The notes beneath the pieces are model-generated. The model had not been told where the DNA came from, made no database searches, and saw nothing but the letters and a program-made list of their open reading frames with translations. 64,000 bases of DNA. Origin: Trema orientale (lineage: Eukaryota > Streptophyta > Magnoliopsida > Rosales > Cannabaceae). A program made the position numbers and the translations under genes. Numbering within the stretch: position 1 is the stretch's first letter; every line of letters starts with the position of its first letter. The stretch is from contig JXTC01000086.1 in the NCBI GenBank assembly GCA_002914845.1, forward strand, positions 73,051 to 137,050, written 5' to 3'. Positions 27,491 to 37,252 of the stretch are shown piece by piece.

Positions 27491-29331
27491 TCACCACATT
27501 GAAGGAACGTAAACCTGCTCCTTGAGATTCTGTGTTGCACTTTCAGTGGGGAAACCTCTCACACCACCAATAGTCCACTGTGATATAATTCCTGCTGCAA
27601 CTGCAAACCGCAGCTGCCTCTCCAAAACATCTTGGTCTTCATACATCTCCGGGCAAGTTGTCAGCTTTCTCATAATCGCAGCCACAACAGCGTCCCCAGA
27701 ACCTGTCCTATCACAAGTGAATGGCGTTATAAGAACATCCTCAGTTCCAACTACGACTCCATCAAATGATGGAGAGTAAAAATGGATTCTAAGCGTCCCA
27801 TCTGTCACAAACAAAAATTTAAGTCCATCATGCCATAAGGGAGATATTTCTTCACGAGTATAATGATAGTAATCTCTCCGTCTCTTGGTCTGCTCGTAGT
27901 TTTCAGAGTAATATTGGGGCCTGTAGTTTCTCTTCCTCTCATAATACTCCTCATCCAGAAGAAACTCCAACTCTTGCCTTGAGACCTCGATTATGTTTGC
28001 TTCATTCCAGGCTCTCTTCATGAACTCCCGCGTCTCATCGCGTGATCTCCACAGGGGTAAAGGCAAATTTGGATCGAAAAACGCAAGGCCTCCAAACTTT
28101 TTGGAATATGCGATCGCTTTGAAAAGGGTTGGTTGCATGGTGGGAGATGTTAGTACTTCTGAATTGAAGTGGAATATTCTAGCCTGCATTACATTGGACA
28201 ACACAACACTATGTTCAATCAACAAAATCTGGCTAGCTGCCTAGCTTGGGCAAACAATTCTACAAATTCCATGAATGATTTTTTTTAAAAAAAAAAGAAA
28301 AAGAAAAAAGCTCATGAGGGCAACTTTTGTGCTTCACAGGACTTCACAAAGTTTATTAGCGGAAGATTCTAGCCTTGATCACATTAGACAAAACGACATT
28401 ATTCTCAGTGCTCAATTCAAAAAGTGGTCTTGTCAAATAAGTGAACTAAGTGAACATTAAGGACCAAAAACCCCATTCCCATTACCTCTTTGAGCACAGC
28501 AAGGTTCAATTCAGAGCTAAGCAGAGAATCCTCGGCTGACTCTTTCACCATCTCCGTCCTCATTTTCCCATCCTCGAACTTAATCTTCATGTAAGAACAA
28601 GCAGTCTTCGCATTCGAGTCAAACTTCACCGCCCGGGTCTGAACCTTCTCCTGATTCATCAGCAGAACAAGCTGGTCCCCAAAATCGTCGTCCCCGACTT
28701 TCCCCATAAACGCCGCCCGGCCGCCGAGCCTGACGTGGGAAATGGCCACGTTGGACGGCGGCCCGCCTGGGGCCCTCACGAACTCCGGCGGATCCCACTG
28801 GAGCATCTTCCACTCCGAGTAGATATCCGGGTGCATTGGGTCGTCAGAGACCCGAACCGTGGGCACAAACTCCTTCTGTGCGGCGCCGAAGCAGCAGATC
28901 AGAGGGGGGTCATCGTAGGGGATATCCATGCCGTCGTCGTAATCCTCCAATTCCGAATCCGCGTCGCTTTGACCTTCTCGTGTCGTTTCTTTGATGGGTT
29001 CATCTGAAACTTGGCCATTCTCAGCTGGGCTTTTTCTCGAACGCCTTGTCTTCTTCGTAGTAGAAGTAGAAGACGAGGTGGACCCTTTTTTCCTGCCTCG
29101 GCGAGTGGGTTTCTTCGACTCCTCAATGGCTCCATTAGTGTCGCCATTAATGGAAGCTCTAGATGGGTTTGAGTTATGCGATTTGAAAGGGTTAAGAGAA
29201 GAATGAAGCTGGAAAAGTTGGGAATAGTTCTTTAGGGAGTCTGAGGGTGCGGTTTGGAAGATTAATGGGGGAGAGAGTTTATGGTGGGCAAGGGCAAGAG
29301 ATGATGGGGGAAGTAGCAGAAACGACGCCAT
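27491..29331 (-). CDS. FLN1: Fructokinase-like protein 1, chloroplastic (PfkB family)
   Basis: Two coding exons: 29331-28486 and 28183-27491. They total 1539 nt, giving 512 residues. A Ser/Pro-rich N-terminus (about 45 residues) looks like a plastid transit peptide. A Lys/Arg/Ser-rich linker (KKPTRRGRKKGS) and an acidic stretch follow, then the PfkB fold from about residue 140: RAPGGPPSNVAISHVRLGG, VGDDDFGDQLV and TPFTCDRTGSGDAVVA. The C-terminus TESATQNLKEQVYVPSMW matches plant FLN1. In Arabidopsis, FLN1 is an accessory subunit of the plastid-encoded RNA polymerase and acts in plastid transcription rather than sugar metabolism. The usual GAGD catalytic loop reads GSGD here, with the Asp kept. 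FLN2 is the alternative, but length and C-terminus favour FLN1. The gene faces away from the Yos1 gene. Confidence 0.94.
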
Positions 29332-29539
29332 GGATGGGTTTTGACTTTTGAATGGAATGCTTTCTAGGGTTTATCCAAGCTTTTTGTTTATGGTTTTTGC
29401 TGAAAAGAGCTTATCCATGTTGATGTTGTTGTTGGCCGTTACTAAGCTATCTTCCTCTACCAAATTTTATCAGGCTCGTCACTGGTTCCTCAGTCACTAA
29501 TCAGTAATCACTATATATTTAAGCCTTAATCTAAATACT

Positions 29540-29769
29540 CTGATAACTTATTTGATCACCATTCTATTTTAAAATTTTTAGAAAAATTCTAATTTTTTCA
29601 TGACATGATTAGTCTTATCATTATTTTTCTTTGCTATGATTGGTTATAAAAATTCTGATAGCTTCTTTAATCACCATTCTATTTTAAAATTTTTAGAAAA
29701 ACTTTAATTTTTTCATAATATGATTGGTCCTATCATTATTTTTCTTTATTATAATTAGTTGTAATATAT
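29540..29769. repeat. Two-copy direct repeat, about 115-bp unit
   Basis: A unit starting CTGATAACTTATTTGATCAC (29540) recurs starting CTGATAGCTTCTTTAATCAC (29655). Both contain CACCATTCTATTTTAAAATT and end near TATCATTATTTTTCTTT. The copies differ by scattered substitutions. It lies just left of the assembly gap and may have helped cause it. Confidence 0.8.
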
Positions 29770-29832
29770 ATATGTAATATATAATATTGTATTTAATTTA
29801 ATATTAATAATACCTTATAATAAATTTAGTTC

Positions 29833-29902
29833 NNNNNNNNNNNNNNNNNNNNNNNNNNNNNNNNNNNNNNNNNNNNNNNNNNNNNNNNNNNNNNNNNNNN
29901 NN
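29833..29902. other. Assembly gap (70 N)
   Basis: This is a run of 70 undetermined bases between AT-rich sequences. The gap may be of estimated length. No feature crosses it that I can identify. Confidence 0.99.
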
Positions 29903-30134
29903 TGTAACATTTATCTCATCAAAATAAATGTAAAGACAAATATATTCTTTAATATTGTAATACATTGAACTTAACTATAAATTAGGCTTAATTTATGCAA
30001 TATTAATACAACTCGCGCAAGGGGCGGTATAACGACTAGTTATAGTATATGATACGAGAGTAATGCTGGATCCTCGTTACCACAATTTCCACAATGACCA
30101 CAACCTCTGTCTTTTTATTCGATAATTTTAATTA

Positions 30135-30487
30135 GGGATATTATTATTTTTATATTTTGACATTTTATTCGCTTTATATATTTTGTTTTGATTATTATTA
30201 ATATTGGCCATTAAATTTAATATTTGTTACAAATTTATATCCTAATACTAATTTAGAACAGTTAATTTACCAAGATGATTTAATAAACTTGTTCTCGAAT
30301 CAGTTTTCATATGATTTATTTTCAATTTTTCAAACAACAACTTGATAAATTAACTGCTCTAAATTGGTGTCAAGATATAAATTTGTAACATATTTCAAAT
30401 CTCAATGTCAATATTGATAATAACTAAAACACAAGGTATAATTTAAACAAAATATCGAAATACATGATGTAAAAGTGATAATATCTC
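30135..30487. mobile_element. Foldback Mutator-type MITE, copy B
   Basis: The ends GGGATATTATTATTTTTATA and (reverse complement of right end) GAGATATTATCACTTTTAC continue as inverted repeats for about 130 bp, including TTGTTACAAATTTATAT and AATTTAGA.CAG. A perfect 9-bp duplication, TTTTAATTA, flanks the element at 30126-30134 and 30488-30496. Length, ends and internal sequence match the element at 7409-7760, so both belong to one family. It is non-coding. Confidence 0.85.
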
Positions 30488-30857
30488 TTTTAATTAATAA
30501 ATTAGGTCATACATAAACTCTACATGAATTATAATTATAATTAATCAGTAATATCGTGTGATGCTAGGCACTACATAATGTCCTATAACACTTTTCTTTT
30601 ATGTAATATATTACAATATATTTTTCTAGTGATGTATGTCTCATGCAGGCATAAAGCCAATAAATGGCCAGTTTCAAAAATAGCATTTTTATATATGTAA
30701 TTATATATATATATTATATACATATATCTTATCTTATATGTTTCTATCAAAAAAAAAACTTGTAAGTAAGTCCCACTCAAAATATTATAATCGCACAAAT
30801 ATAACTATTAGCATATATTAGTTTAGATTTTTATATTTTTTGGGGAGAAAAAAATGT

Positions 30858-31165
30858 GGCTCCGTTTGTTTCAACCATTCCATTCTATTGGAATGGAAAA
30901 TCCATTTGAATGTGTGTTTGTTTCAACAATTTAGTTTTTCCATTCAAATGGTCCATCAAAAAAGTTAACTATTGGAATGGTCTTTTTGTGTCTTGAATGA
31001 GAATGGAGGGGGGAGGTATTTTTGAATGGTCCATTCCAATGCTCCCATTCTAATTACAACACATTCCACTATTTTTTCCATTCAAATGTCTCTCATTCCA
31101 ATTATAACACATTCCACAATTTCCATTCAAATACACACATTCAAATAGGCGAACCAAACGGGTCC
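30858..31165. mobile_element. MITE with GG(C/G)TC.CGTTTG termini, copy 2
   Basis: The left end GGCTCCGTTTGTTTCAACC and the reverse-complemented right end (GGACCCGTTTGGTTCGCC) match those of the element at 10829-11187. The inside has the same order of CCATTC and CATTCAAAT words. Flanking duplication is not clear. Confidence 0.75.
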
Positions 31166-32130
31166 GTAGTTTTTTTGTTTTTTTTGTTTTTGTATAAATT
31201 AGGTTGGTTGGGCAACCATCTCCTCAAAAGCTCAAATTCCAGCCCACTTTGATTAAAAGTACCATTTTTTTTAACTAAATGATTAAACATAACACTACTA
31301 CTAAATAACTAAAGTCTTGAATTGGCTTGAAAATAAATTAGAATAGGTGCGCTCTTTTAATGGATAACAATTTATTTCTATATATTGAGAAAGAGATCTT
31401 CAATAGTCTTGATAATGAAGTTTTCATACAATATTTTCAAATCATGAAAACTCATTGAGGACAATTAGAGTATTTAATAGTTTTTCTTTTTTCTTTTTTT
31501 TGTTAGAGTTTAAGTCGTTACTAGAAAAAATTATCCATCCTTGGTCCAATGTACTTTATTTACTTTTTTATTTAGTCTAATCTCACACACTACCAAATAA
31601 GTTGTAATACTAATATAATCTTATCATATCTAGTCCTATATAATCTAATCTCTCTAGTCCTGACAACCAAATGATTAAAGTCTAAGAACTAAAACAAGAT
31701 TTTAATAATAATTTAAGGGCCGATAAAAGGATTAATGATTCAAATTTGAAGTGTTAATTTGACGATTTTTTGAAATAAAAATAAAAATGTAAAGGAAAGA
31801 GTAATGCCAAAGAAATTCTTAATTTACACCAAATAATATATATTATTTGGTTGTGCCATCTTGGAGATAAAAATGTGGCTTAAAATCAAGTTATGTAGGT
31901 TGGTGCAAGATTTCGGGATAATTAAGTTTGTTGTTAACATTACTTGTAATATAAGCTTATATATATATATAGTTTATTACCGAAAGGAAAAAATATTACA
32001 AAAATAAAAATAAAAACTTATACGCAATTTCGCTATTTGAAGAGGGGGAAAGAAAAGAGGGAGAATAAGAAAAATCTATACAGTGCACGACATGTAGTTT
32101 CATATTCAAACGACAACAAAAAGTGGAAAC
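31166..32130. other. AT-rich spacer upstream of the Yos1-like gene
   Basis: No coding sequence was found. From about 32090 onward, AAACGAC-type words appear repeatedly. They are the reverse complement of the GTCGTTT words seen at 9.8-11.3 kb, and they lie ahead of the likely first exon of the next gene. Confidence 0.45.
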
Positions 32131-32187
32131 TCAAACGACATGTCATTCATTCATACGACAGCAAACTTTCAGACGAAAAATGCAAGT

Positions 32188-32325
32188 CGTATAAATCACA
32201 ACGACATTCGTAATTCTGGTTTTTCCTTCTGTTCGCCACAAGGGTTTTCATCTCTCCTGGGTTTCTTCCCACCGAAGTCCAGGACCAAGGCTACGCTTTA
32301 CAGGAACAGCTTTCTTCTTTTGACT
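32188..32325 (+). promoter_or_regulatory. Probable promoter and non-coding first exon of the Yos1-like gene
   Basis: A TATA-like GTATAAATC near 32188 is followed by a CT-rich leader and a possible splice donor (TTGACTG|GTACATAC) near 32326. The coding exon further right is preceded by a good acceptor (TGTGATTTCAG, ending 33254). A long 5'-untranslated intron would join them. This is inferred from splice signals only. Confidence 0.4.
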
Positions 32326-33257
32326 GGTACATACGATTCTGTAATTTCTTTCCACGAAAATACTTAATTTTATAGTTGTTTAACATGATGTTTAATTTGA
32401 GTCAGTTTCAAATCTGGGTTTGATCAATTTCGTAGAAGTATCTATGATTCAATCACTCTAGGTCTCATCTATATTATTCATTGAACCCAGTTGTATTTTC
32501 TTAATTTTCTCTTGAATATTTATGATGTATGTACATAAGAGTGAGTTGTGATGTATGTGGGGTTAGTGCAGTAGAGATTACCCAGTTGGTGAAATAAATT
32601 AGCGATTTATGTATTAGGGGAGAAAAAAAACTGTAGTTGTATAACTTCTCAATGATTAAGTTATTATTACATATGGGTTTGAACTGAATCTGAGTTTCTC
32701 ATCTTGAGGCTTTGAACACAAATTCTGGCCTCGCCACAAGGATTTCTAGTTTAATTTCTTCCTTTTGAGCATGATCTGAACAAAGGTGGTTGTAATTCGA
32801 AACACTGTCGGTGTACGAGTTACTTCTCTCTTTTTTTTTAATTATGTTAAATTGTTCAATTTTTCTTTTTATTTGGAAATTGGAATAGAGTTTTTGTTCT
32901 TTGTTCTGTCAAATGCTTAGAGGACTCAACTTTACAAAAATTTAGTGCTGTTACGGTGATTCCAGTTGATGAAATGTTTGCCTTATAGACTGGTATAACT
33001 TAGTTGAGCAGCTTGAATTGATTTCTTGAAAGATGAGAACTTTTTGCTATCAATTTTAGCGAAGCTTGCTGGTTTATAAACAACCCCAACAAAGGATTTT
33101 GGAGAGTTGATACTTTGATTGAGAAGGGTTTAATTCTTGGAGGAACTCTAACTTTCGTAGCATGCACACTTTTAGGCATGTTTCAATTCATTATGTATTT
33201 AATTGAGTTTCTTCTTGTGGAAGATGAATTGTTGGAACCCTCTTGTGATTTCAGAAA

Positions 33258-33491
33258 ATGGGTTTCTGGACTTTTCTGGAGGGCCTTCTGCTATTCGCAA
33301 ACGCTTTGGCGATTCTGAATGAAGACAGGTTTCTTGCTCCAAGAGGGTGGACTTTGTTAGAACTCCAAGGAGGAAGGAGAAATACACTGAAGGGGCAGAT
33401 CATAGGGCTTATACATGCTTGCCAGTTCTTGAGATTACCCCTCATACTTTTCAATATTGTAATTATCGTAGTGAAGCTGTTTTCTGGCTGA
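33258..33491 (+). CDS. Yos1-like / IER3IP1 family ER-Golgi transport protein
   Basis: A complete 77-residue product from one coding exon. It begins MGFWTFLEGLLLFANALAIL, continues NEDRFLAPRGW, and ends with a second hydrophobic helix and the C-terminal SG. That layout (two membrane helices around a short loop with the NEDRFL motif) and the length match the Yos1/IER3IP1 family. The family acts with Yip1/Yif1 in COPII-dependent ER-to-Golgi transport. An AG acceptor lies just before the ATG, implying a 5'-UTR intron. The gene converges on the SOUL gene. A decayed copy of its surroundings, without this coding exon, lies at 45.1-46.2 kb. Confidence 0.9.
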   Translation: MGFWTFLEGLLLFANALAILNEDRFLAPRGWTLLELQGGRRNTLKGQIIGLIHACQFLRLPLILFNIVIIVVKLFSG

Positions 33492-34565
33492 GGCTGAGTA
33501 AGGGTATGAGATTAAACTGGTTTGAAACTTAAACAGTTGTGTACATTGTGCTTGCTGCATTGAGGTAGAGTGTTTTTCATTTGATCCAGCGGGTTGATCC
33601 CAAATTATAGTGAAATGCATAATCAGTCAAATTCAGTCTCTTACTCTGTATCTGAATTGGAAATCTTTGCAAAGTTGGCCCTTTTCGTAGAATACTTTCT
33701 CGCTTGTTTAGCAGCACTTTGTTCTTTTAGCACATCTGCGCTTCGTCATTATTTTGGCCTTTTTCTTTGGTTTAAGTATTAAATGTCTTTTTGCTCAAAG
33801 AATTATTAATTGCCTTGTTGGCACCTGATTGCATTTGTTTGCAGAGCGCTTTGATGTTTGTTGAAAAATTAACTAGAGCATTATTCTTTCTGCCGTATCA
33901 GAAAATAGATTAAGGCATTGTTAAAACAGAGAAGAATTCCCTTGGGAGCCGTTTGGCTGAGTGAAATTTAGCAGCCTAGTTTTTGCCATTTTTACTTACT
34001 TGGCTGTACAAAAAGCTTGGGATAGTTTGGGATAATCTCTAGAACATCGCAATATATTATTCTTTGTAGTTATTTATATCATATGATTCATATTCATATT
34101 GGTTTACTATGGTTTACTAAAGTTTCATGTTAAATGCATCCAAAGAGAGTATATGACTGCTCGTGCCCAGTCTCTGACATTCTTGTACATGCCAAAGCTA
34201 CCTAATCCTGCTACGTACCCACTGATTTGCAGCTTGCCATTCGTCTTACATAACAAATGAGTGTTTAAACCCCTCAAACATGTTAAACTCGGATAGTATA
34301 ACACAGGTTACAATATTGTAGCTAGACAAAGCGCACCAACCAAAACCAGAACATACAAGTTTAAACTTTTACCACTAATAAAACGATCCTCATTTCTTAT
34401 TCAACAATCAAAATCCACATATCAACTTTGGAGTCCATATAATATATCGATTTTGGAATCCATACATGTATATAGTGCTCATAGACATAAACTGTATCTT
34501 ATTGATATATCTAGCATCTGTCTACATATATAATTCTAAAATAACATCTCTGTTGCGAAACATTC

Positions 34566-35168
34566 TCACTCAATCGGTATCAGAACCTCATTAGTCCTAA
34601 AGGGAGGCAAAGTCCAAGGCGGGTTGTACCTTGCAAGCAAGAACTCGCCAACCACCTTATACCCATCTCTCTCCAACTCCTTCTTCAGCCTCTCCACCTT
34701 CTCCGCCACCACTCCCTCACTCGCCACACCCCCAAACCTCACCACCCCATACTTCCTTTCCCCCTCCTCCCTTATCACGACCCTCTTATCCACCGGCTCC
34801 GGCGCCTCCTCCGCTCTCTGATACTTCTCCGGCAACAGAAACTCCATCGTCACCGCCTTCTCCTCCTCCTTCGTCACCACCGGAGCCGTCATTGCGATCT
34901 TCGCGCCGGAACTTTCCGGTGTCTTGGTTATCACCGGCGCCGTCATGGCGATCTTCTCCGGCTTGGTGTTCTGGGGTTTGCCGAATGCGCCGATGTAGTT
35001 GGCTAAGACGGCGAAACCGCCGTCTTTGTCGCCGCCGAACTGGGATGGATCGTAGGTGACTTGGGCGACCACGGCGGGTGGGTATCGCCGGATTTCGTAG
35101 TGGGGTGTGGAGTGAATCACCTGGTGTTTTGGGGTTTCGACCCTGATCTTGCCGAACACCATACCCAT
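34566..35168 (-). CDS. SOUL haem-binding family protein
   Basis: An intronless 200-residue protein. The start is the ATG at 35168, giving MGMVFGKIRVETPKHQVI, the usual plant SOUL N-terminus. The frame is open further upstream, but only through a TTG-started extension with no family similarity. Seen in order: YEIRRYPPAVVAQVTYD, GGFAVLANYIGAFGKP, a duplicated KIAMTAPV(I/V)TK motif, EFLLPEKYQRAEEAP, and LARYNPPWTLPPFRTNEVLI near the end. Plant SOUL proteins bind haem and probably carry or buffer tetrapyrroles. With no transit peptide from this start, the protein is expected to be cytosolic. The last codons also occur, decayed, in the duplicated segment near 46.17 kb. Confidence 0.92.
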   Translation of the reverse strand: MGMVFGKIRVETPKHQVIHSTPHYEIRRYPPAVVAQVTYDPSQFGGDKDGGFAVLANYIGAFGKPQNTKPEKIAMTAPVITKTPESSGAKIAMTAPVVTKEEEKAVTMEFLLPEKYQRAEEAPEPVDKRVVIREEGERKYGVVRFGGVASEGVVAEKVERLKKELERDGYKVVGEFLLARYNPPWTLPPFRTNEVLIPIE

Positions 35169-36697
35169 TTCGGAGCTGAAACTTGGGTCGATTCCTGTTT
35201 CCTCTGAGAGTTTTGGTGTATGGAGTTTCTGGAGAATGAATGCAGTTTGGTTTTGATCGATATGGGTTTGGAAATGGAGAAGTTTTATTAGGACTTCTGA
35301 GCTAGTGGCTGAATTTGGTGATGCATTACGTGGACTCCGTTCTTCCACTAATTTGATGAGCAATTACTAGATTGATTACTCTCATATTTTCTTTCTTGTC
35401 TTCCAAGTTGATGTGTACAGTGCACTTTGTTAATTTGGAATTTGTACATTGATTTTTCTCCAAGGTACAAAAATTATAGTGAGACACTGAGATTTTACGT
35501 AGAAAATTCAATCATTCTTCTTCTTCTAGAAAATTGATTTTTCTTTCTTTTTGTTAGGTAGAGACAAATTTGCTATTATGAATTAAAAGCATTTTTATCT
35601 TACACCTGCACAGGAATAACAATGAGGCGGGAACAGTTTTTTTTAGGAATACCTATCGAAAATATTTTCTTCTCTTTTTATCGCAATACCATATTTATCA
35701 CATTAATCATTCTTTTAAAAGCGGAAGTGGTACTGGTAATTAATCAATGAATAATAGGATAAATTGTAGTTACCTATTATATGTTGATAATGACAACATA
35801 AGAAAAAGAAAAAAAGATAAAAATATTAAATTTTTTCAATACTGACAAAACGTTAAACACAATAATATACTAAATAATTTTTATCCTCTAAAATTCAAAT
35901 ATATAAGTGCATATAACTTTTCAAACTCATTATTTTAGCAAAGATAAATGAGTATAAATTATATAATATAAAATACTTGTCCGCGTGTATAATAATTTTT
36001 TATGTGAATATATATATCAGAGCGGGTACTTATATTAATATCATCATCGTACCATACCCACATATTAACAGTATTGTTATTCCCCTCAGTCATATTCTCT
36101 GCTTTAGCGGTTTTTTCTCTCTTTGTTTGAATCTGATAACCATGAATATCCGTAACCATGAGTTGATATTTCTACTCCTATGGTAGACTTAGCTAAATTG
36201 ATTGGGCAATTTTGAGGTTTTTTTTTTTTTGGGGGTTAAATTCTAAAGAGGCGTAATTAAATTTGGATGAAATAAATAATCTAAAATAAATAAAATTTTT
36301 ATGATCCGTAAAGTTTTGCAAGAAATTCTAATTCTCAAGCTACATTTAAACGAGGTTGCTCCCTAATTATAGATTCTTCGATTGAGGTTAAGATCGAATC
36401 TAGGTTGAATAATGTTTGGGGTCCCAACTATTGTACCAAATTTTTAATATCAATATATGTGTCATGTGATTTATCACTGCTCAATTTGTGATAATGTTTA
36501 TTTTATTTATAGTAAGTTTTAATACACTAATTGAATAGTGACAACTTATATAACATATGTGTTACTACAAAAAATTTGTTACGATAATTAGGACTCCTAA
36601 CATTATCTTTTAGGTTATAAGTATAAGGGGCATTCAAAAATTAATTTCAACCAACTAAACCAAAATCAATTGGTTTAGATTGGTCATTAGTTTTCAA
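35169..36697. other. Spacer, no gene seen
   Basis: The first part is the promoter side of the SOUL gene; the rest is AT-rich. There is no RNA gene or confident transposon. Confidence 0.45.
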
Positions 36698-37252
36698 TAT
36701 AGATGTAAAGTGGGTCAGGCCGACCCACATTTGATAAGCTCATATAGGCTTTGTACCGGGCCTAAGCCCGGCTTGCCTAAAATATGGCCTGCCCAGTCCA
36801 TATTTTTATTACGGGGCCTGGTACGGCCCACAAGCTCAGCCCACATTTTATGCGGGCATAAGTGGGCCGTACCTAAGTAGGTTATGCCTATGCGGGCCGA
36901 ATATGGGCCATAATATGTGCCTAATTTCATTGTTGTTTATACTTTAAAATATCAAATATAGACCTAAAACCCATTTATATTCTTTTAAAATTTGAATAAA
37001 TTGAAAATAAACAAAAATAAGTAAATAAATAACATTAAAAGCATATAAATGAAAATATTTAATTAAGATTTTTTACAATTGTAATTAAGAAATGTATTTA
37101 AAATTATATATAAAATGACTACATGTAGACCTAATATGAGCCGATATAAATATAGGTCGGGCGGGCTTGTGGACCTATGACTGAGGCCCAGCCCAGTCCC
37201 CACTATATATAACGGGCCAGCTCACAAAGCTCGACCCACATTGACATCTCTA
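36698..37252. mobile_element. Non-autonomous hAT-type element
   Basis: The left end TATAGATGTAAAGTGGGTC and the reverse complement of the right end (TAGAGATGTCAATGTGGGTC) are terminal inverted repeats. GTTTTCAA occurs exactly on both sides (36690-36697 and 37253-37260). An 8-bp target-site duplication is the known hAT signature. The subterminal regions are full of GGGCC and GGCCCA words, as in many plant hAT-derived elements. There is no transposase frame in 555 bp. Confidence 0.88.

Noticed and set aside
27491..29331. FLN2 or a metabolic fructokinase as identity
   Set aside because: The C-terminus (NLKEQVYVPSMW) and length fit FLN1 better. The long charged N-terminus and GSGD loop argue against a metabolic fructokinase.
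34631..35059. 142-codon plus-strand ORF rich in Pro and Ser
   Set aside because: It is antisense to the SOUL gene, where Glu/Lys codons give Pro/Ser-like repeats on the other strand.
35169..35363. 65-residue N-terminal extension of the SOUL protein
   Set aside because: It has no ATG before MGMVFGK (only a TTG) and no similarity to SOUL proteins or transit peptides.
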